From positions 3,634,001-3,698,000 of the forward strand of contig NZ_CP060828.1 of NCBI RefSeq assembly GCF_014489635.1: a stretch of DNA of 64,000 bases, read 5' to 3'. How positions within the stretch are numbered: position 1 is the stretch's first letter; each line of letters begins with the position of its first letter. Made by a program: the position numbers and the translations under genes. The notes beneath the pieces were generated by a model that did no database searches, was not told where the DNA came from, and saw nothing but the letters and a program-made list of their open reading frames with translations. This document shows positions 8,367 through 16,470 of this stretch, one piece after another. Source of the stretch: Streptomyces roseirectus. Lineage in GTDB: Bacteria; Actinomycetota; Actinomycetes; Streptomycetales; Streptomycetaceae.

Positions 8367-9056
8367 ATGACGACGGCCCCGGGCACTGTGCTGGTCGTGG
8401 AGGACGAACCGAGCATCGCCGACGTCCTCGCGATCGCCCTGCGTTTCCACGGCTTCGAGGTGATGGTCGCGGGCACGGTCCGCGAGGCCCTGACGCTGGC
8501 CGGCCGCACCCGGCCCGACGTCGCGCTGCTCGACGTGATCCTCCCGGACGGCGACGGGCGCGCCCTGGGGCGTGAACTGCGCGCGCGCCGGGCCGACCTG
8601 GCGATCGTGTTCCTCACCGCGCGCGACTCGCCCGCCGAGATCGTCGGGGCGCTGTCGTACGGGGACGACTACATCACCAAGCCGTTCGACATCGACGTCG
8701 TCGTCGCGCGCGTGGGCGCGGTGCTGCGGCGCACGCGCGCGGACGACGTCCTGCCACAGCGCCCGCCCCTGCGGTACGGGGACCTCGAACTCGACGAGAC
8801 GACGTACAGCGTGCACCGCGCGGGGCGCACGGTGGAGCTGACGCCGACGGAGTACGCGCTGCTGCGGTTCCTGGTGCGCAACGGCGGGCAGGTCGTGCCG
8901 AAGGAGCAACTGCTGCGCCACGTCTGGCAGTACGAGCACACGCCGCCCGAGTCGACCGTCGTCGAGACGTACATCAGCTATCTGCGGCGCAAACTGGCCG
9001 CCCTGGGGCCGCCGTTGATCACGACGCGGCGCGGGGTCGGGTACGGGCTGGCGTGA
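8367..9056 (+). CDS. OmpR-family response regulator
   Basis: This 229-residue regulator starts at the ATG at 8367 after a G-rich site. The receiver domain (about 6-118) shows VVEDEPSIADVL, the phospho-acceptor Asp in VALLDVILPDGDG, FLTARDS and DYITKPFDID. The winged-helix DNA-binding domain (about 130-229) has LELDETTYSVHR, VELTPTEYALLRFLVRNGGQ and VVETYISYLRRKL. It lies 24 bp before its cognate kinase gene and divergent from the MMPL exporter gene, which it may control; that control is inferred from position. Confidence 0.95.
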   Translation: MTTAPGTVLVVEDEPSIADVLAIALRFHGFEVMVAGTVREALTLAGRTRPDVALLDVILPDGDGRALGRELRARRADLAIVFLTARDSPAEIVGALSYGDDYITKPFDIDVVVARVGAVLRRTRADDVLPQRPPLRYGDLELDETTYSVHRAGRTVELTPTEYALLRFLVRNGGQVVPKEQLLRHVWQYEHTPPESTVVETYISYLRRKLAALGPPLITTRRGVGYGLA

Positions 9057-9080
9057 CGGGGTTGGTGTGAGGGGACTGGT

Positions 9081-10529
9081 GTGATGGGGCTCCCGCGCGC
9101 GTGGGCGATGCGTTCCCTGCGGGTGAAGCTGACGCTGGCGAATGTGGCGCTGCTGGCGCTGGGGATCACCGCGGCGACCGCCGTCAGCCTGATGGCGATG
9201 CGGCACTACCTGATCGGACAGATCGACTCGGGGCTGACCAAGACGCGGGCCTCCCTGGAGAGTTCGCAGCTCACTCTGCGGGACATCGACTCGTTGACCG
9301 TCCTGGCGTTCATCCGCGACCAGATGCAGCCCGAGCGGGCTCAGGAGCCGTCGACCCCGGACTCCGTGTTCGCCGTCCTCGACGAGCGGGGGAACGCGCT
9401 GCCGCTGTTCGGGGTCGGGCCGACCGAGCCGCAGAAGGGGATCGCCGAGGCCGTCGGGCCGCCCGCGGAACTCGTGCGCGGCAGCACACCCCAGGACGTC
9501 GAGCTGCACGGCGCCCCCTACCGGGCGACGGCCACACGCCTGAAGGACGGCACGGTCATCGTGATGGCGGCCTCCGCCGACGGCCTGCACAAGGGCATGG
9601 CGAAGGCGCTGAAGGCCGATCTCGCCGTCGGGGGGCTGCTGCTGGCGCTGCTCGCGTGTCTGACGCTGTTCAGCGTGCGGCGGCGGATGCAGCCCCTTGA
9701 GGACATGGTCGAGACGTCGTCGGCGATCGCCGAGGGTGATCTGACGCGGCGGGTGCCCTCCAGCCGGGAGGCGACGCAGGAGGTGGAGCAGCTGCGGCTG
9801 GCCCTCAACTCGATGCTGCACCAGGTCGAGACGGCCCACCGTACGCGCGAGCGCAGCGCGGCCCAGTTGCGCAGTTTCGTCGCGGACGCGTCCCACGAGC
9901 TGCGGACGCCGCTGGCGGCGATCCGGGGCTATCTCCAGCTGTACGACCGGGGGATGCTGCGCGAGGAGGGCGAGCGGCGGCGCGCCTGGGACCGGATGAA
10001 CGCCGAGGTGGACCGCATGGGGCGGCTGGTGGACGAACTCCTCACGCTGGCCCGCCTCGACCAGCACCCCGAGCTGCGGCTGCGCCCGGTGGACGTCGCC
10101 CGCCTGGTCCGTGACGCGGCGCAGGACCTGCGCGCCCAGCAGCCGGCGCGGCCCCTGACGGTGGACGCCTCCGGCGCCGTCTTCCTGCACGCCGACGAGT
10201 CGGGCCTGCGCCAGATCCTCGGCAACCTGCTCTCCAACGTGCGCACCCACACCCCGCCGGACGTCCCCGTGCACCTGTCGGTGTGCCGGACGGACACCGG
10301 GGTGACCCTGCGGGTGGCCGACAAGGGCCCGGGGCTGGAGCCCGACAGCGCCGCCCGCGTCTTCGACCGCTTCTTCCGCACCGGCACCGCCGCCGGCAGC
10401 GGCCTGGGCCTCGCGATCGTCCAGGGCGTCGCCGAGGCCCACGACGGGACCGTCACCGTCGAGACGGCCCCGGGAGAGGGCCTGACGGTGACGGTCGAGC
10501 TACCGGAGCGCCCGCGGGAGTGCTCCTAG
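9081..10529 (+). CDS. Sensor histidine kinase of the OmpR-type system
   Basis: The kinase has 482 residues; GTG at 9081 is followed directly by ATG at 9084 and either may be used. The order is a first membrane helix (about 17-38), an extracellular sensor domain of about 140 residues, a second helix (about 185-205), a HAMP region (RRRMQPLEDMVETSSAIAEG), the H-box FVADASHELRTPLAAIRGY with the phosphorylated His, and the ATPase domain with NLLSN (N box), DKGPGL (G1), FDRFFR (F) and GSGLGLAI (G2). It is a complete kinase for the preceding regulator. Its stop overlaps the convergent substrate-binding-protein gene by 4 bp. Confidence 0.95.
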   Translation: MMGLPRAWAMRSLRVKLTLANVALLALGITAATAVSLMAMRHYLIGQIDSGLTKTRASLESSQLTLRDIDSLTVLAFIRDQMQPERAQEPSTPDSVFAVLDERGNALPLFGVGPTEPQKGIAEAVGPPAELVRGSTPQDVELHGAPYRATATRLKDGTVIVMAASADGLHKGMAKALKADLAVGGLLLALLACLTLFSVRRRMQPLEDMVETSSAIAEGDLTRRVPSSREATQEVEQLRLALNSMLHQVETAHRTRERSAAQLRSFVADASHELRTPLAAIRGYLQLYDRGMLREEGERRRAWDRMNAEVDRMGRLVDELLTLARLDQHPELRLRPVDVARLVRDAAQDLRAQQPARPLTVDASGAVFLHADESGLRQILGNLLSNVRTHTPPDVPVHLSVCRTDTGVTLRVADKGPGLEPDSAARVFDRFFRTGTAAGSGLGLAIVQGVAEAHDGTVTVETAPGEGLTVTVELPERPRECS

Positions 10530-12076
10530 ATCCAGTTGAGGCTCCACAGGCGGAACACGCCGTTGCCGTCGGCCAGGTACTGGCTGCCGCCGACGTCCTC
10601 GGTGGCGACGACGTACTCCTTGCGCTGCCACAGCGGGATGACGGGGACGTCCTGGGCGACGTCGTCCTGGAGGCGGCGGAAGTCGGTGGAGACGCGGCTG
10701 CGGTCGGCGTACTGCTGGCTGGAGAGGATGAGCTTGTCGACGGCCTTGCTGCTGTAGCCGGTGTTCATGGTGGAGCCGGTGCCGACGAGGGGGGCGGCGA
10801 AGGTGTCGGCGTCCGGGTAGTCGGCGACCCAGCCGACGGCGTACGCGTCGAGCTTGCCGTCGGCCCACTGCTTCTTGAACTCGGACCACTCGTAGCCCTT
10901 GACGTCCACCTTGAACAGGCCGCCCGCTTCGAGCTGGCGTTTCAGCTCGGCGGCCTCCGGCTCGGCCGCGCCGCGCTTTCCGTAGCCGTAGGTGAACGTG
11001 ACGGGGGTGCTGACACCGGCCGCCTTCAGGAGCTGCTTGGCCTTGTCGACGTCCGGCTGGGGGTAGGCGTCGAAGAACGACGTGGAGTGCCCGGTGATGC
11101 CGGTCGGGATCAGCGAGTACAGGGGCTCGACGGTGCCGTCGTAGACGGACGTGGCGATCTCCTGGCGGTTGACGAGCCAGGCGAGGGCGCGGCGCACGCG
11201 CTCGTCGCGCAGGGGGGAACCCTCGCGGACGTTGAAGTACAGGTTGCGCGTCTCGGAGCTCTCGGCCTCGGTGACCCGCTGGGTGGTGTCGCTGGCGCTG
11301 AGCGACGCGAGCATCTTGGGCGGCAGCTGGCGGGTGGCGACGGAGACCTCCCCCGCCTTCCAGGCCGCCTGGAGCTTCGCGGAGTCCGCGTAGTACCGCA
11401 GCTCGACGGGCTTGCCCGCCTTGAAGGCGCCCTTGTAGCTGCCGTTGGGCTCAAGGGTGATCTTCTCGTCCTTGGTGTACCCGGTGAGCGTGTACGGGCC
11501 GGTGCCGTCGGCGCCGTCGTCCGTACGGACCTTGTTCTCGGGGTACTTGGTGCTGTCGACGATCGCGCCGACGCCGGTCGCCAGCTTGAACGGGAACGTC
11601 GCGTCCCCGGACGACAGCCGGAAGACGACGTTGTCACCGTCCGTGTCGACGGACTTGAGGTTGGACAGCAGGGGCGCCGGACCGACCGGGGAGTTGATCG
11701 CCTTGATCCGGTCGATGGAGTACTTGACGTCCTTGACGGTGACCTTGCGCCCGCTCGGGAACTTCAGGTCGTCGCGCAGTTCGCACTGGTACGTCGTCAG
11801 CCCGCCGCCCTCGAAGCCGCAGCTCTTGGCCGCGTCCGGGACGGGCTCGACGCCGCCCGGCTCGTACGTGAGCAGCGACTGGTAGATGTTGCTGTAGAGC
11901 GCCCAGGAGCCCGAGTCGTAGGCACCCGCCGGGTCGAGCGAGGTGATCGAGTCCGTCGTCCCGACCACGATGGTCTTGTCGTTGTCGCCGCTGGACGGCA
12001 GCAACTGCCACCCGCCCACGCCGACGGCGGCCAGTACGGCGACCGCCGCGATGATCCGCATGCGAACAGATCGCAT
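10526..12076 (-). CDS. ABC peptide-type substrate-binding protein, orphan (SBP_bac_5)
   Basis: This 516-residue protein belongs to the DppA/OppA family: IVVGTTDSITSLDPAGAYDS at the start of the mature part, VKDVKYSIDRI and RVRRALAWLVNR further on, and YPDADTF near the end are family blocks. The N-terminus (RMRIIAAVAVLAAVGVGGWQLL) is a membrane segment without a lipobox cysteine, so it is probably anchored by the uncleaved helix or secreted rather than lipidated. No permease or ATPase gene is near, so its transporter partner is elsewhere or it acts as a receptor. The substrate is unknown; di- or oligopeptides are usual in the family. Confidence 0.9.
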   Translation of the reverse strand: MRSVRMRIIAAVAVLAAVGVGGWQLLPSSGDNDKTIVVGTTDSITSLDPAGAYDSGSWALYSNIYQSLLTYEPGGVEPVPDAAKSCGFEGGGLTTYQCELRDDLKFPSGRKVTVKDVKYSIDRIKAINSPVGPAPLLSNLKSVDTDGDNVVFRLSSGDATFPFKLATGVGAIVDSTKYPENKVRTDDGADGTGPYTLTGYTKDEKITLEPNGSYKGAFKAGKPVELRYYADSAKLQAAWKAGEVSVATRQLPPKMLASLSASDTTQRVTEAESSETRNLYFNVREGSPLRDERVRRALAWLVNRQEIATSVYDGTVEPLYSLIPTGITGHSTSFFDAYPQPDVDKAKQLLKAAGVSTPVTFTYGYGKRGAAEPEAAELKRQLEAGGLFKVDVKGYEWSEFKKQWADGKLDAYAVGWVADYPDADTFAAPLVGTGSTMNTGYSSKAVDKLILSSQQYADRSRVSTDFRRLQDDVAQDVPVIPLWQRKEYVVATEDVGGSQYLADGNGVFRLWSLNWI

Positions 12077-12240
12077 GGTGGTGCCCTGCCTCCCCAGGCC
12101 CGCCGAGGGGCCCAGTGCTTACGAGAAATAGGCCACTCCCTCAAGTGGCCGGGTCACCTAATCACACACGCTTTCACCCAGGGAAGGCTAATCGGATGAG
12201 ATGAGGGAGAACTTACCCGAACAGTTGTTTCGGTCCGGTT

Positions 12241-13572
12241 TCAGGCCTGACGGGACGCCAGCTCGATCACGGTGACGTCGGACTGCGCGCCCACGCGCGT
12301 GGGCATGCCCCAGGCGCCCGCGCCGTTGGAGACGTACAGCTGGGTGTCCTCGTACCGCTCCAGGCCGGAGACCGTGGGGTTGGCCGCCGCCGCGATGTAG
12401 TTGCCGGGCCACAGCTGGCCCCCGTGCGTATGGCCGGAGAGCTGGAGGTCGACGCCGTGGTCGACGGCGTCGTGGATCTGCACGGGCTGGTGGGCAAGGA
12501 GCACGCACGTGCGCGCGGTGTCGCGGTCGCCGAGCGCCTTCGCGAAGTCCGGGCCCTGGCCCTCGCTCTCGCCCGCGAGGTCGTTGACCCCGGCCAGGTC
12601 GAACCACGGGAGTTCGGTGCGCTGGTTCTCCAGCGGGCGCAGGCCCAGGCGGCGCACCTCGTCGACCCACTGCTCGGCGCCGGAGAAGTACTCGTGGTTG
12701 CCGGTGACGAAGTAGCTGCCGTGCCGGGCTCTGAGCTGCGCGAGCGGCGCCGCCGCCGGGCCGAGGTCCTTCACACTGCCGTCGACCAGGTCGCCGACGA
12801 CCGCGATCAGGTCGGGCTGCGTGCCGTTGATCGTGTCGACGACCTTCTGCGCGAAACCCCGGCCCAGGACCGGGCCGAGGTGGACGTCACTGACGACGGC
12901 GATCCGGTAACCGTGCGCGGCACGCGGCAGCTTCGCCAGGGGGACCGTGACGCGTTTCACCTTCGGGCCGCGCAGGACGCCGTAGGTGCCGTAGCCGACG
13001 GTGGTCACGGCGGCGGCCGCCGCGGCGCCGGCGACGACTCGGGAGACGAAGAGGCGGCGGGTGGGGGTGGCGAGGGGGGAGGGAGCAGACGTGGTCGCTG
13101 GTTCAGGGGCCGTCGGGCCGGAGGCCGTCTGGGGCGGTTCAGGGGCCGGGGAGACGTCTGGGGTGGCCGGGACCTCGGAGAGGGTGCGGGCGGGCTCCTG
13201 GGGGGCCTTCAGGGGCTCGGAGGCGGGGCTGGAGGCGGGGTCGGCGGTGCGGCGGGCCGTCCGGCGTTCCAGGAACAGCCGCAACAGCGGACGTACGGCC
13301 TCGCCCGCCACCAGCGCCAGCAGCAGGTACATCGCCACGGCCAGCCACAGGAAGCCCGGCCAGGCCAGGACGCGCTGGAGCCAGAACGGGGCGCCCGCGC
13401 GCTCGGCGACCAGGGCCGAGATCGCGAGGATCCAGCCGGCCGCGATCAGGACGGCGCCCCCTCGGCGCGCCCAGCCCGGACCCCGGGTCGTGTCGCGGAA
13501 GAGCCGGCGCCACAGGTACCAGTTGCCGGCCACCAGGACACCGAGCACGAGCACACCGAAGACGATCACCAT
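12241..13572 (-). CDS. Membrane-anchored calcineurin-like metallophosphoesterase
   Basis: The protein has 443 residues from the ATG at 13572 (MVIVFGVLVLG). The N-terminal third has about four membrane helices, followed by a long Pro/Ala/Thr-rich linker (about 130-200) and another hydrophobic segment. The catalytic domain has all metal motifs: VVSDVHLG (DxH), GDLVDG (GDxxD), GNHEYF (GNHE) and LSGHTHGGQ (GHTHxGQ). Such YkuE/YaeI-like enzymes hydrolyse phosphoesters of lipids such as UDP-sugars or head groups; the substrate is not evident here. In S. coelicolor, as I recall, it is next to the SCO4848-type gene, which here is broken. Confidence 0.93.
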   Translation of the reverse strand: MVIVFGVLVLGVLVAGNWYLWRRLFRDTTRGPGWARRGGAVLIAAGWILAISALVAERAGAPFWLQRVLAWPGFLWLAVAMYLLLALVAGEAVRPLLRLFLERRTARRTADPASSPASEPLKAPQEPARTLSEVPATPDVSPAPEPPQTASGPTAPEPATTSAPSPLATPTRRLFVSRVVAGAAAAAAVTTVGYGTYGVLRGPKVKRVTVPLAKLPRAAHGYRIAVVSDVHLGPVLGRGFAQKVVDTINGTQPDLIAVVGDLVDGSVKDLGPAAAPLAQLRARHGSYFVTGNHEYFSGAEQWVDEVRRLGLRPLENQRTELPWFDLAGVNDLAGESEGQGPDFAKALGDRDTARTCVLLAHQPVQIHDAVDHGVDLQLSGHTHGGQLWPGNYIAAAANPTVSGLERYEDTQLYVSNGAGAWGMPTRVGAQSDVTVIELASRQA

Positions 13573-13636
13573 GACTGACGTAAACCCCTTGTTCCCACGG
13601 TCACTTGAGTGACGGTCACTTGTGTGGCTCGATCCG

Positions 13637-13813
13637 CTACGACGTGGCGCGCAACGCACGCAGGGAACGCAACCCGATGAGCCCGATGGCCGTCCCCAAT
13701 ACGAAGGAAACGACGGCGAGGGTCAGGTGCACCCAGAAGTAGGCCGTGGGATGTCCGTCCTCGAAGGCGAGACCACTGCCGTCCTTGATCAGGTTCTTGA
13801 CGAAAGTGGTCCA
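13637..13813 (-). pseudogene. SCO4848-family gene, 3' part, cut by insertion
   Basis: The minus strand encodes the equivalent of residues 22 to the end of the SCO4848-type membrane protein (WTTFVKNLIKDGSGLAF, then GHPTAYFWVHLTLAVVSF and GTAIGLIGLRSLRA), ending in TAG at 13637. Upstream of 13813 the similarity stops at once and no family N-terminus follows. The missing residues 1-25 lie on the same strand at 22426-22500, about 8.6 kb away. The two pieces together make one gene. The intact copy at 13908-14150 is similar but not identical and runs the other way. The open frame continues upstream into unrelated DNA, so a hybrid product cannot be excluded. Confidence 0.85.
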
Positions 13814-13907
13814 TACGCAAGTAACCAGTACCCCCACCATCCCCTCGTGGAGGCGCTGAGCGGATACTGACCTGGCACGACGCCCCGCCCACAGAGGACG
13901 CACCCCG

Positions 13908-14150
13908 ATGAAGCTCAGCCGCCGCACCTCCTGGTTCCTGCTCGCCTTCGGCGCCTGGTCTTGGGTGATCTGGGTGACCTTCATCAAGAATCTCTTCGAG
14001 GACGCCAGCGGGTTGGCGTTCGACGACGGCAACCCCACGGCGTACTTCTGGGTCCACCTCGCGTTGGCCATCACGTCGTTCATCCTAGGTACTGCCGTGG
14101 GCATGATCGGCCTGCGAGGGGTGCGGGCTGCCCAACGAGCGACCGAGTAA
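13908..14150 (+). CDS. SCO4848 family membrane protein, intact copy
   Basis: This 80-residue protein has two membrane helices (about 8-24 and 48-70) joined by a conserved loop (FIKNLFEDASGLAFDDGNPT). MKLSRRTSWFLLAFG matches the family N-terminus. CAGAGGAC lies 8-10 bp upstream of the ATG. It lies just inside the left border of the insertion that cut the older copy, in inverted orientation, and could replace its function. A very strong hairpin follows. The function of the family is unknown; it is usually next to the D-Ala-D-Ala carboxypeptidase gene, which suggests a cell-envelope role. Confidence 0.9.
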   Translation: MKLSRRTSWFLLAFGAWSWVIWVTFIKNLFEDASGLAFDDGNPTAYFWVHLALAITSFILGTAVGMIGLRGVRAAQRATE

Positions 14151-14167
14151 CCTCGCCCGATTCCAAG

Positions 14168-14219
14168 CAGCAGTCAGCCCCGCCGCGCTTCTCTTCAGAG
14201 GCGGCGGGGCTGACTGCTG
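14168..14219. terminator. Bidirectional terminator with 19-bp arms
   Basis: Perfect 19-bp complementary arms (14168-14186 and 14201-14219) with a 14-nt loop separate the plus-strand SCO4848-type gene from the convergent DUF397 gene. Confidence 0.85.
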
Positions 14220-14226
14220 GCGGGCT

Positions 14227-14445
14227 CTACGCGGCGTCGCGAACGAGGCTGACGAGACTGGTAAAAGCCGCGCGGCTCACTGTGAGGTGCGGCCCGTCAA
14301 CGGCCTTGCTGTCGCGGATCTTGACCTCACCCGTCGTCCGGGCGTGCTCCGGGGCCCACTCAAGGCACTCGCCACCCTGCCCGTTGCTGTAGCTGGACTT
14401 GGCCCAGCTCAGAGTGTGCTCGTTCTGGTTAGCATTCATTTTCAT
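14227..14445 (-). CDS. DUF397 protein, without HTH partner
   Basis: This is a 72-residue protein with the DUF397 pattern: LSWAKSSYSNGQGGECLEWA followed by a VKIRDSKAVDGPHL segment and a hydrophobic AFTSLVSLV end. In Streptomyces these small proteins are normally encoded directly after an XRE-type regulator and act with it. Here the upstream neighbour is a transposon remnant instead, so the partner regulator gene appears to have been lost. The start may be the ATG at 14445 or at 14439. Confidence 0.88.
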   Translation of the reverse strand: MKMNANQNEHTLSWAKSSYSNGQGGECLEWAPEHARTTGEVKIRDSKAVDGPHLTVSRAAFTSLVSLVRDAA

Positions 14446-14475
14446 ACTCTTTCAGGCACTTACGGAACAGAGTGA

Positions 14476-14598
14476 CACTCTCCCCACTTCGAGCGCCTGT
14501 GGAACATCGGCTTCAAGGCCACTGATCTCGTTGCCGCCGCTGACGACACGGCCGAGCACGATGACGAGGGCGACGCCGAGGAGAGGCGGTCGGCATGA
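14476..14598 (+). pseudogene. C-terminal remnant of a Tn554-like site-specific recombinase
   Basis: The frame ending in TGA at 14596-14598 reads FERLWNIGFKATDLVAAADD and then an acidic tail, and is closed upstream by a TGA at 14473. Its stop overlaps the ATG of the DUF6262 gene (ATGA), the coupling expected of the second recombinase gene (TnpB-like) in front of a TnpC-like gene. No catalytic part remains. The identification rests on position and on the tail and is not certain. Confidence 0.5.
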
Positions 14599-15176
14599 GC
14601 GCACCGGCCTCGCCGCCGCGCACGGCCGCCGCACTGGCCGCCCGTGAACGCCGCGTCAAGGACATGCTCCAGCGGATCGAAGCCACCGTCGCCGAGTTGC
14701 GGCATCGACACACCGCAGTCAGCTTCCAGGCCGTCGCCCGCAAGGCTGGCGTCTCCCGCACCTTCCTCTACGAAAACCCCGAGGCCAGGAAGCTGATCGA
14801 GACCGCACGGGAGCGGGGCGAAGGAGCCGGCCGACCAGAGCGGCAGCACAGCAGCGAGGCCGAGGTGGCCTGGCGTGAACGCGCGCTCAACGCCGAAGAC
14901 GGGCTCAAGACCGCACACGCGGAGATCAGAAGACAGCGCTCCCGCATGGGCCAGTTGCTCGGTCAGATCCGCGACCTGGAGGCCCGCTGGTCGGACGAGT
15001 CTGTGACACACCTGGTCGAGCAAAACGCGCAACTCAAGCAGCGAGTTCAGCAACTGTCCCAGGACCAGCGGCAGATGGAGGAGCGACTGCAGGCTACTCG
15101 GACGAACAACAGGTTCCAGGACCGCCGCATCGCCCAGTTGGAAGCACAACTGCTGGAACACACCGGCGGCAGTTGA
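14595..15176 (+). CDS. DUF6262 (TnpC-like) transposon accessory protein
   Basis: The protein has 193 residues and starts at 14595 in an ATGA overlap with the recombinase remnant. The N-terminal half has an HTH-like segment, AVSFQAVARKAGVSRTFLYE, and the C-terminal half is a long coiled coil (about residues 75-185, rich in Q, R, E and L heptads). Such proteins accompany pairs of tyrosine recombinases in Tn554-like elements of actinobacteria and help set the direction or site of insertion. Here the recombinases are gone, so it is probably a stranded relic or is used in trans. Confidence 0.75.
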   Translation: MSAPASPPRTAAALAARERRVKDMLQRIEATVAELRHRHTAVSFQAVARKAGVSRTFLYENPEARKLIETARERGEGAGRPERQHSSEAEVAWRERALNAEDGLKTAHAEIRRQRSRMGQLLGQIRDLEARWSDESVTHLVEQNAQLKQRVQQLSQDQRQMEERLQATRTNNRFQDRRIAQLEAQLLEHTGGS

Positions 15177-15212
15177 GCGCCGTGCTCGCCTTGCGACTCG
15201 GCACCCGCTTCT

Positions 15213-15252
15213 GGCGCCTGGACGGGGGCCGTCATTCTCCCCGTCCGGCGCC
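15213..15252. terminator. Bidirectional terminator
   Basis: A GGCGCC-T-GGACGGGG arm (15213-15227) pairs with CCCCGTCCGGCGCC (15239-15252) with a single bulge, between the DUF6262 gene and the convergent methyltransferase gene. Confidence 0.65.
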
Positions 15253-15270
15253 TGGAGCGTACGGCCCGCG

Positions 15271-16470
15271 TCAGGGCCTCGGCAGCGGCAGGTCGGGCAT
15301 CTGCGGGTGCCGCAGGTGCTGCCCGCCGCCGTAGACGTGCAGCGTGAACGTCTCCGGTCCCGGCCTGCCGGCCGTGTCGTAGGCGTCCAGGACGCGCTCG
15401 ATCCGTTCCCACAGCTTCACCGGGCCGCCCTCGCGCACGGCCCATCCGTGGCTTGCGGGGGTGAGGGTGGCGGCGGAGCCGGTGACGACGTCGACCAGGT
15501 GCACCACTTCGCCGACGGTCGTCATCTGCGCGTCGGGCACAGCGCTTTGGGCGAGGAAGCGCAGGTGGAACGCTTCCTCGGTGGCGGCCGCGATCCGCTC
15601 CGGGCTGTGCGGGGTGGCGCGGGGCTTGTCGGGCAGGCCCGCGGCCCAGTGGGCGGGGTTGCCGAACACCGGCGCCGCGTGCGTACGCGCTGACATGAAC
15701 GACACGGTGCCGCCGAGCAGTCGGCCCTCGGCGGTGCCGTCCTCGGCCACCGTCAGCAGGACGCGGGCGTATCCGTAGAGCCAGCCCGACAGGGTGAGCA
15801 GGATCTTCCCGCCCGGCCGTACTTGCGCGAGCAGAGCGGGCGGGATCGCGCGGAAGGAGCAGGCGGCCACGATCCGGTCGAACGATGCTTCGGGCCAGTA
15901 CCCGTACAGTCCGTCCGCCACCGCCAGGGTCGGGGTGTAGCCCAGGCCGTACAGCGCGCTCGCCGCCTGCTCCAGTCGGCGGCCGTCGACCTCGATCGAC
16001 GTGACGTCGGCGGAGCCGAGGCGTTCGCAGGCGAGCGCGGTCGAGTAGCCGGTCCCGGTGCCGATCTCCAGCACCGTGTGCCCGTCGGTGACCTCGGCGT
16101 CCGCCCACATGCGCACGACGAGCGAGGGCAGCGTGGATGAGGAGGTGGGGGCTCCGCCGTGGCGTACGACGGGGGCCTTCCAGTCGGGTTCCTCACCGTC
16201 GAACTGCGTGATCAGCGTGGTGTCGGAGTACGCGGCGGCCAGCCAGCGGCCGTAATCGAGTTCGGCGGTGACCGGCTCCCACACCGTCAGGCCCTGCTCG
16301 TCACGCTCATCGGCGGGCAGGTAGAAGCCGGGCACGAACCGGTGCCTGGGCACCGCCTCGACGGCCTGGCGCCAGGCCGGATCGGCGAGGACGCCGTCGG
16401 CAGCGAGGCCCTTGGCCATCGCCTCGCGCAGGCGGACGGAGTCGGTCTCAAGGTCGGCGGGCATACTCAT
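15271..16470 (-). CDS. tgmC: PIMT-like methyltransferase of ATP-grasp peptide system (TgmC type)
   Basis: The enzyme has 399 residues. The ATG at 16470 overlaps the stop of the ligase gene (ATGA) and GGAAGGAGG lies upstream. It resembles protein-L-isoaspartate O-methyltransferase with an extended C-terminal part: PRHRFVPGFYLP near residue 35, the TSSSTLPSLVVRMW block, and the SAM motif HTVLEIGTGTGYS. In known graspetide systems such PIMT homologues methylate an Asp of the cyclised peptide, which then closes to an aspartimide (succinimide). The precursor here ends in an Asp-rich tail, which fits. The action on that peptide is inferred. Confidence 0.87.
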   Translation of the reverse strand: MSMPADLETDSVRLREAMAKGLAADGVLADPAWRQAVEAVPRHRFVPGFYLPADERDEQGLTVWEPVTAELDYGRWLAAAYSDTTLITQFDGEEPDWKAPVVRHGGAPTSSSTLPSLVVRMWADAEVTDGHTVLEIGTGTGYSTALACERLGSADVTSIEVDGRRLEQAASALYGLGYTPTLAVADGLYGYWPEASFDRIVAACSFRAIPPALLAQVRPGGKILLTLSGWLYGYARVLLTVAEDGTAEGRLLGGTVSFMSARTHAAPVFGNPAHWAAGLPDKPRATPHSPERIAAATEEAFHLRFLAQSAVPDAQMTTVGEVVHLVDVVTGSAATLTPASHGWAVREGGPVKLWERIERVLDAYDTAGRPGPETFTLHVYGGGQHLRHPQMPDLPLPRP

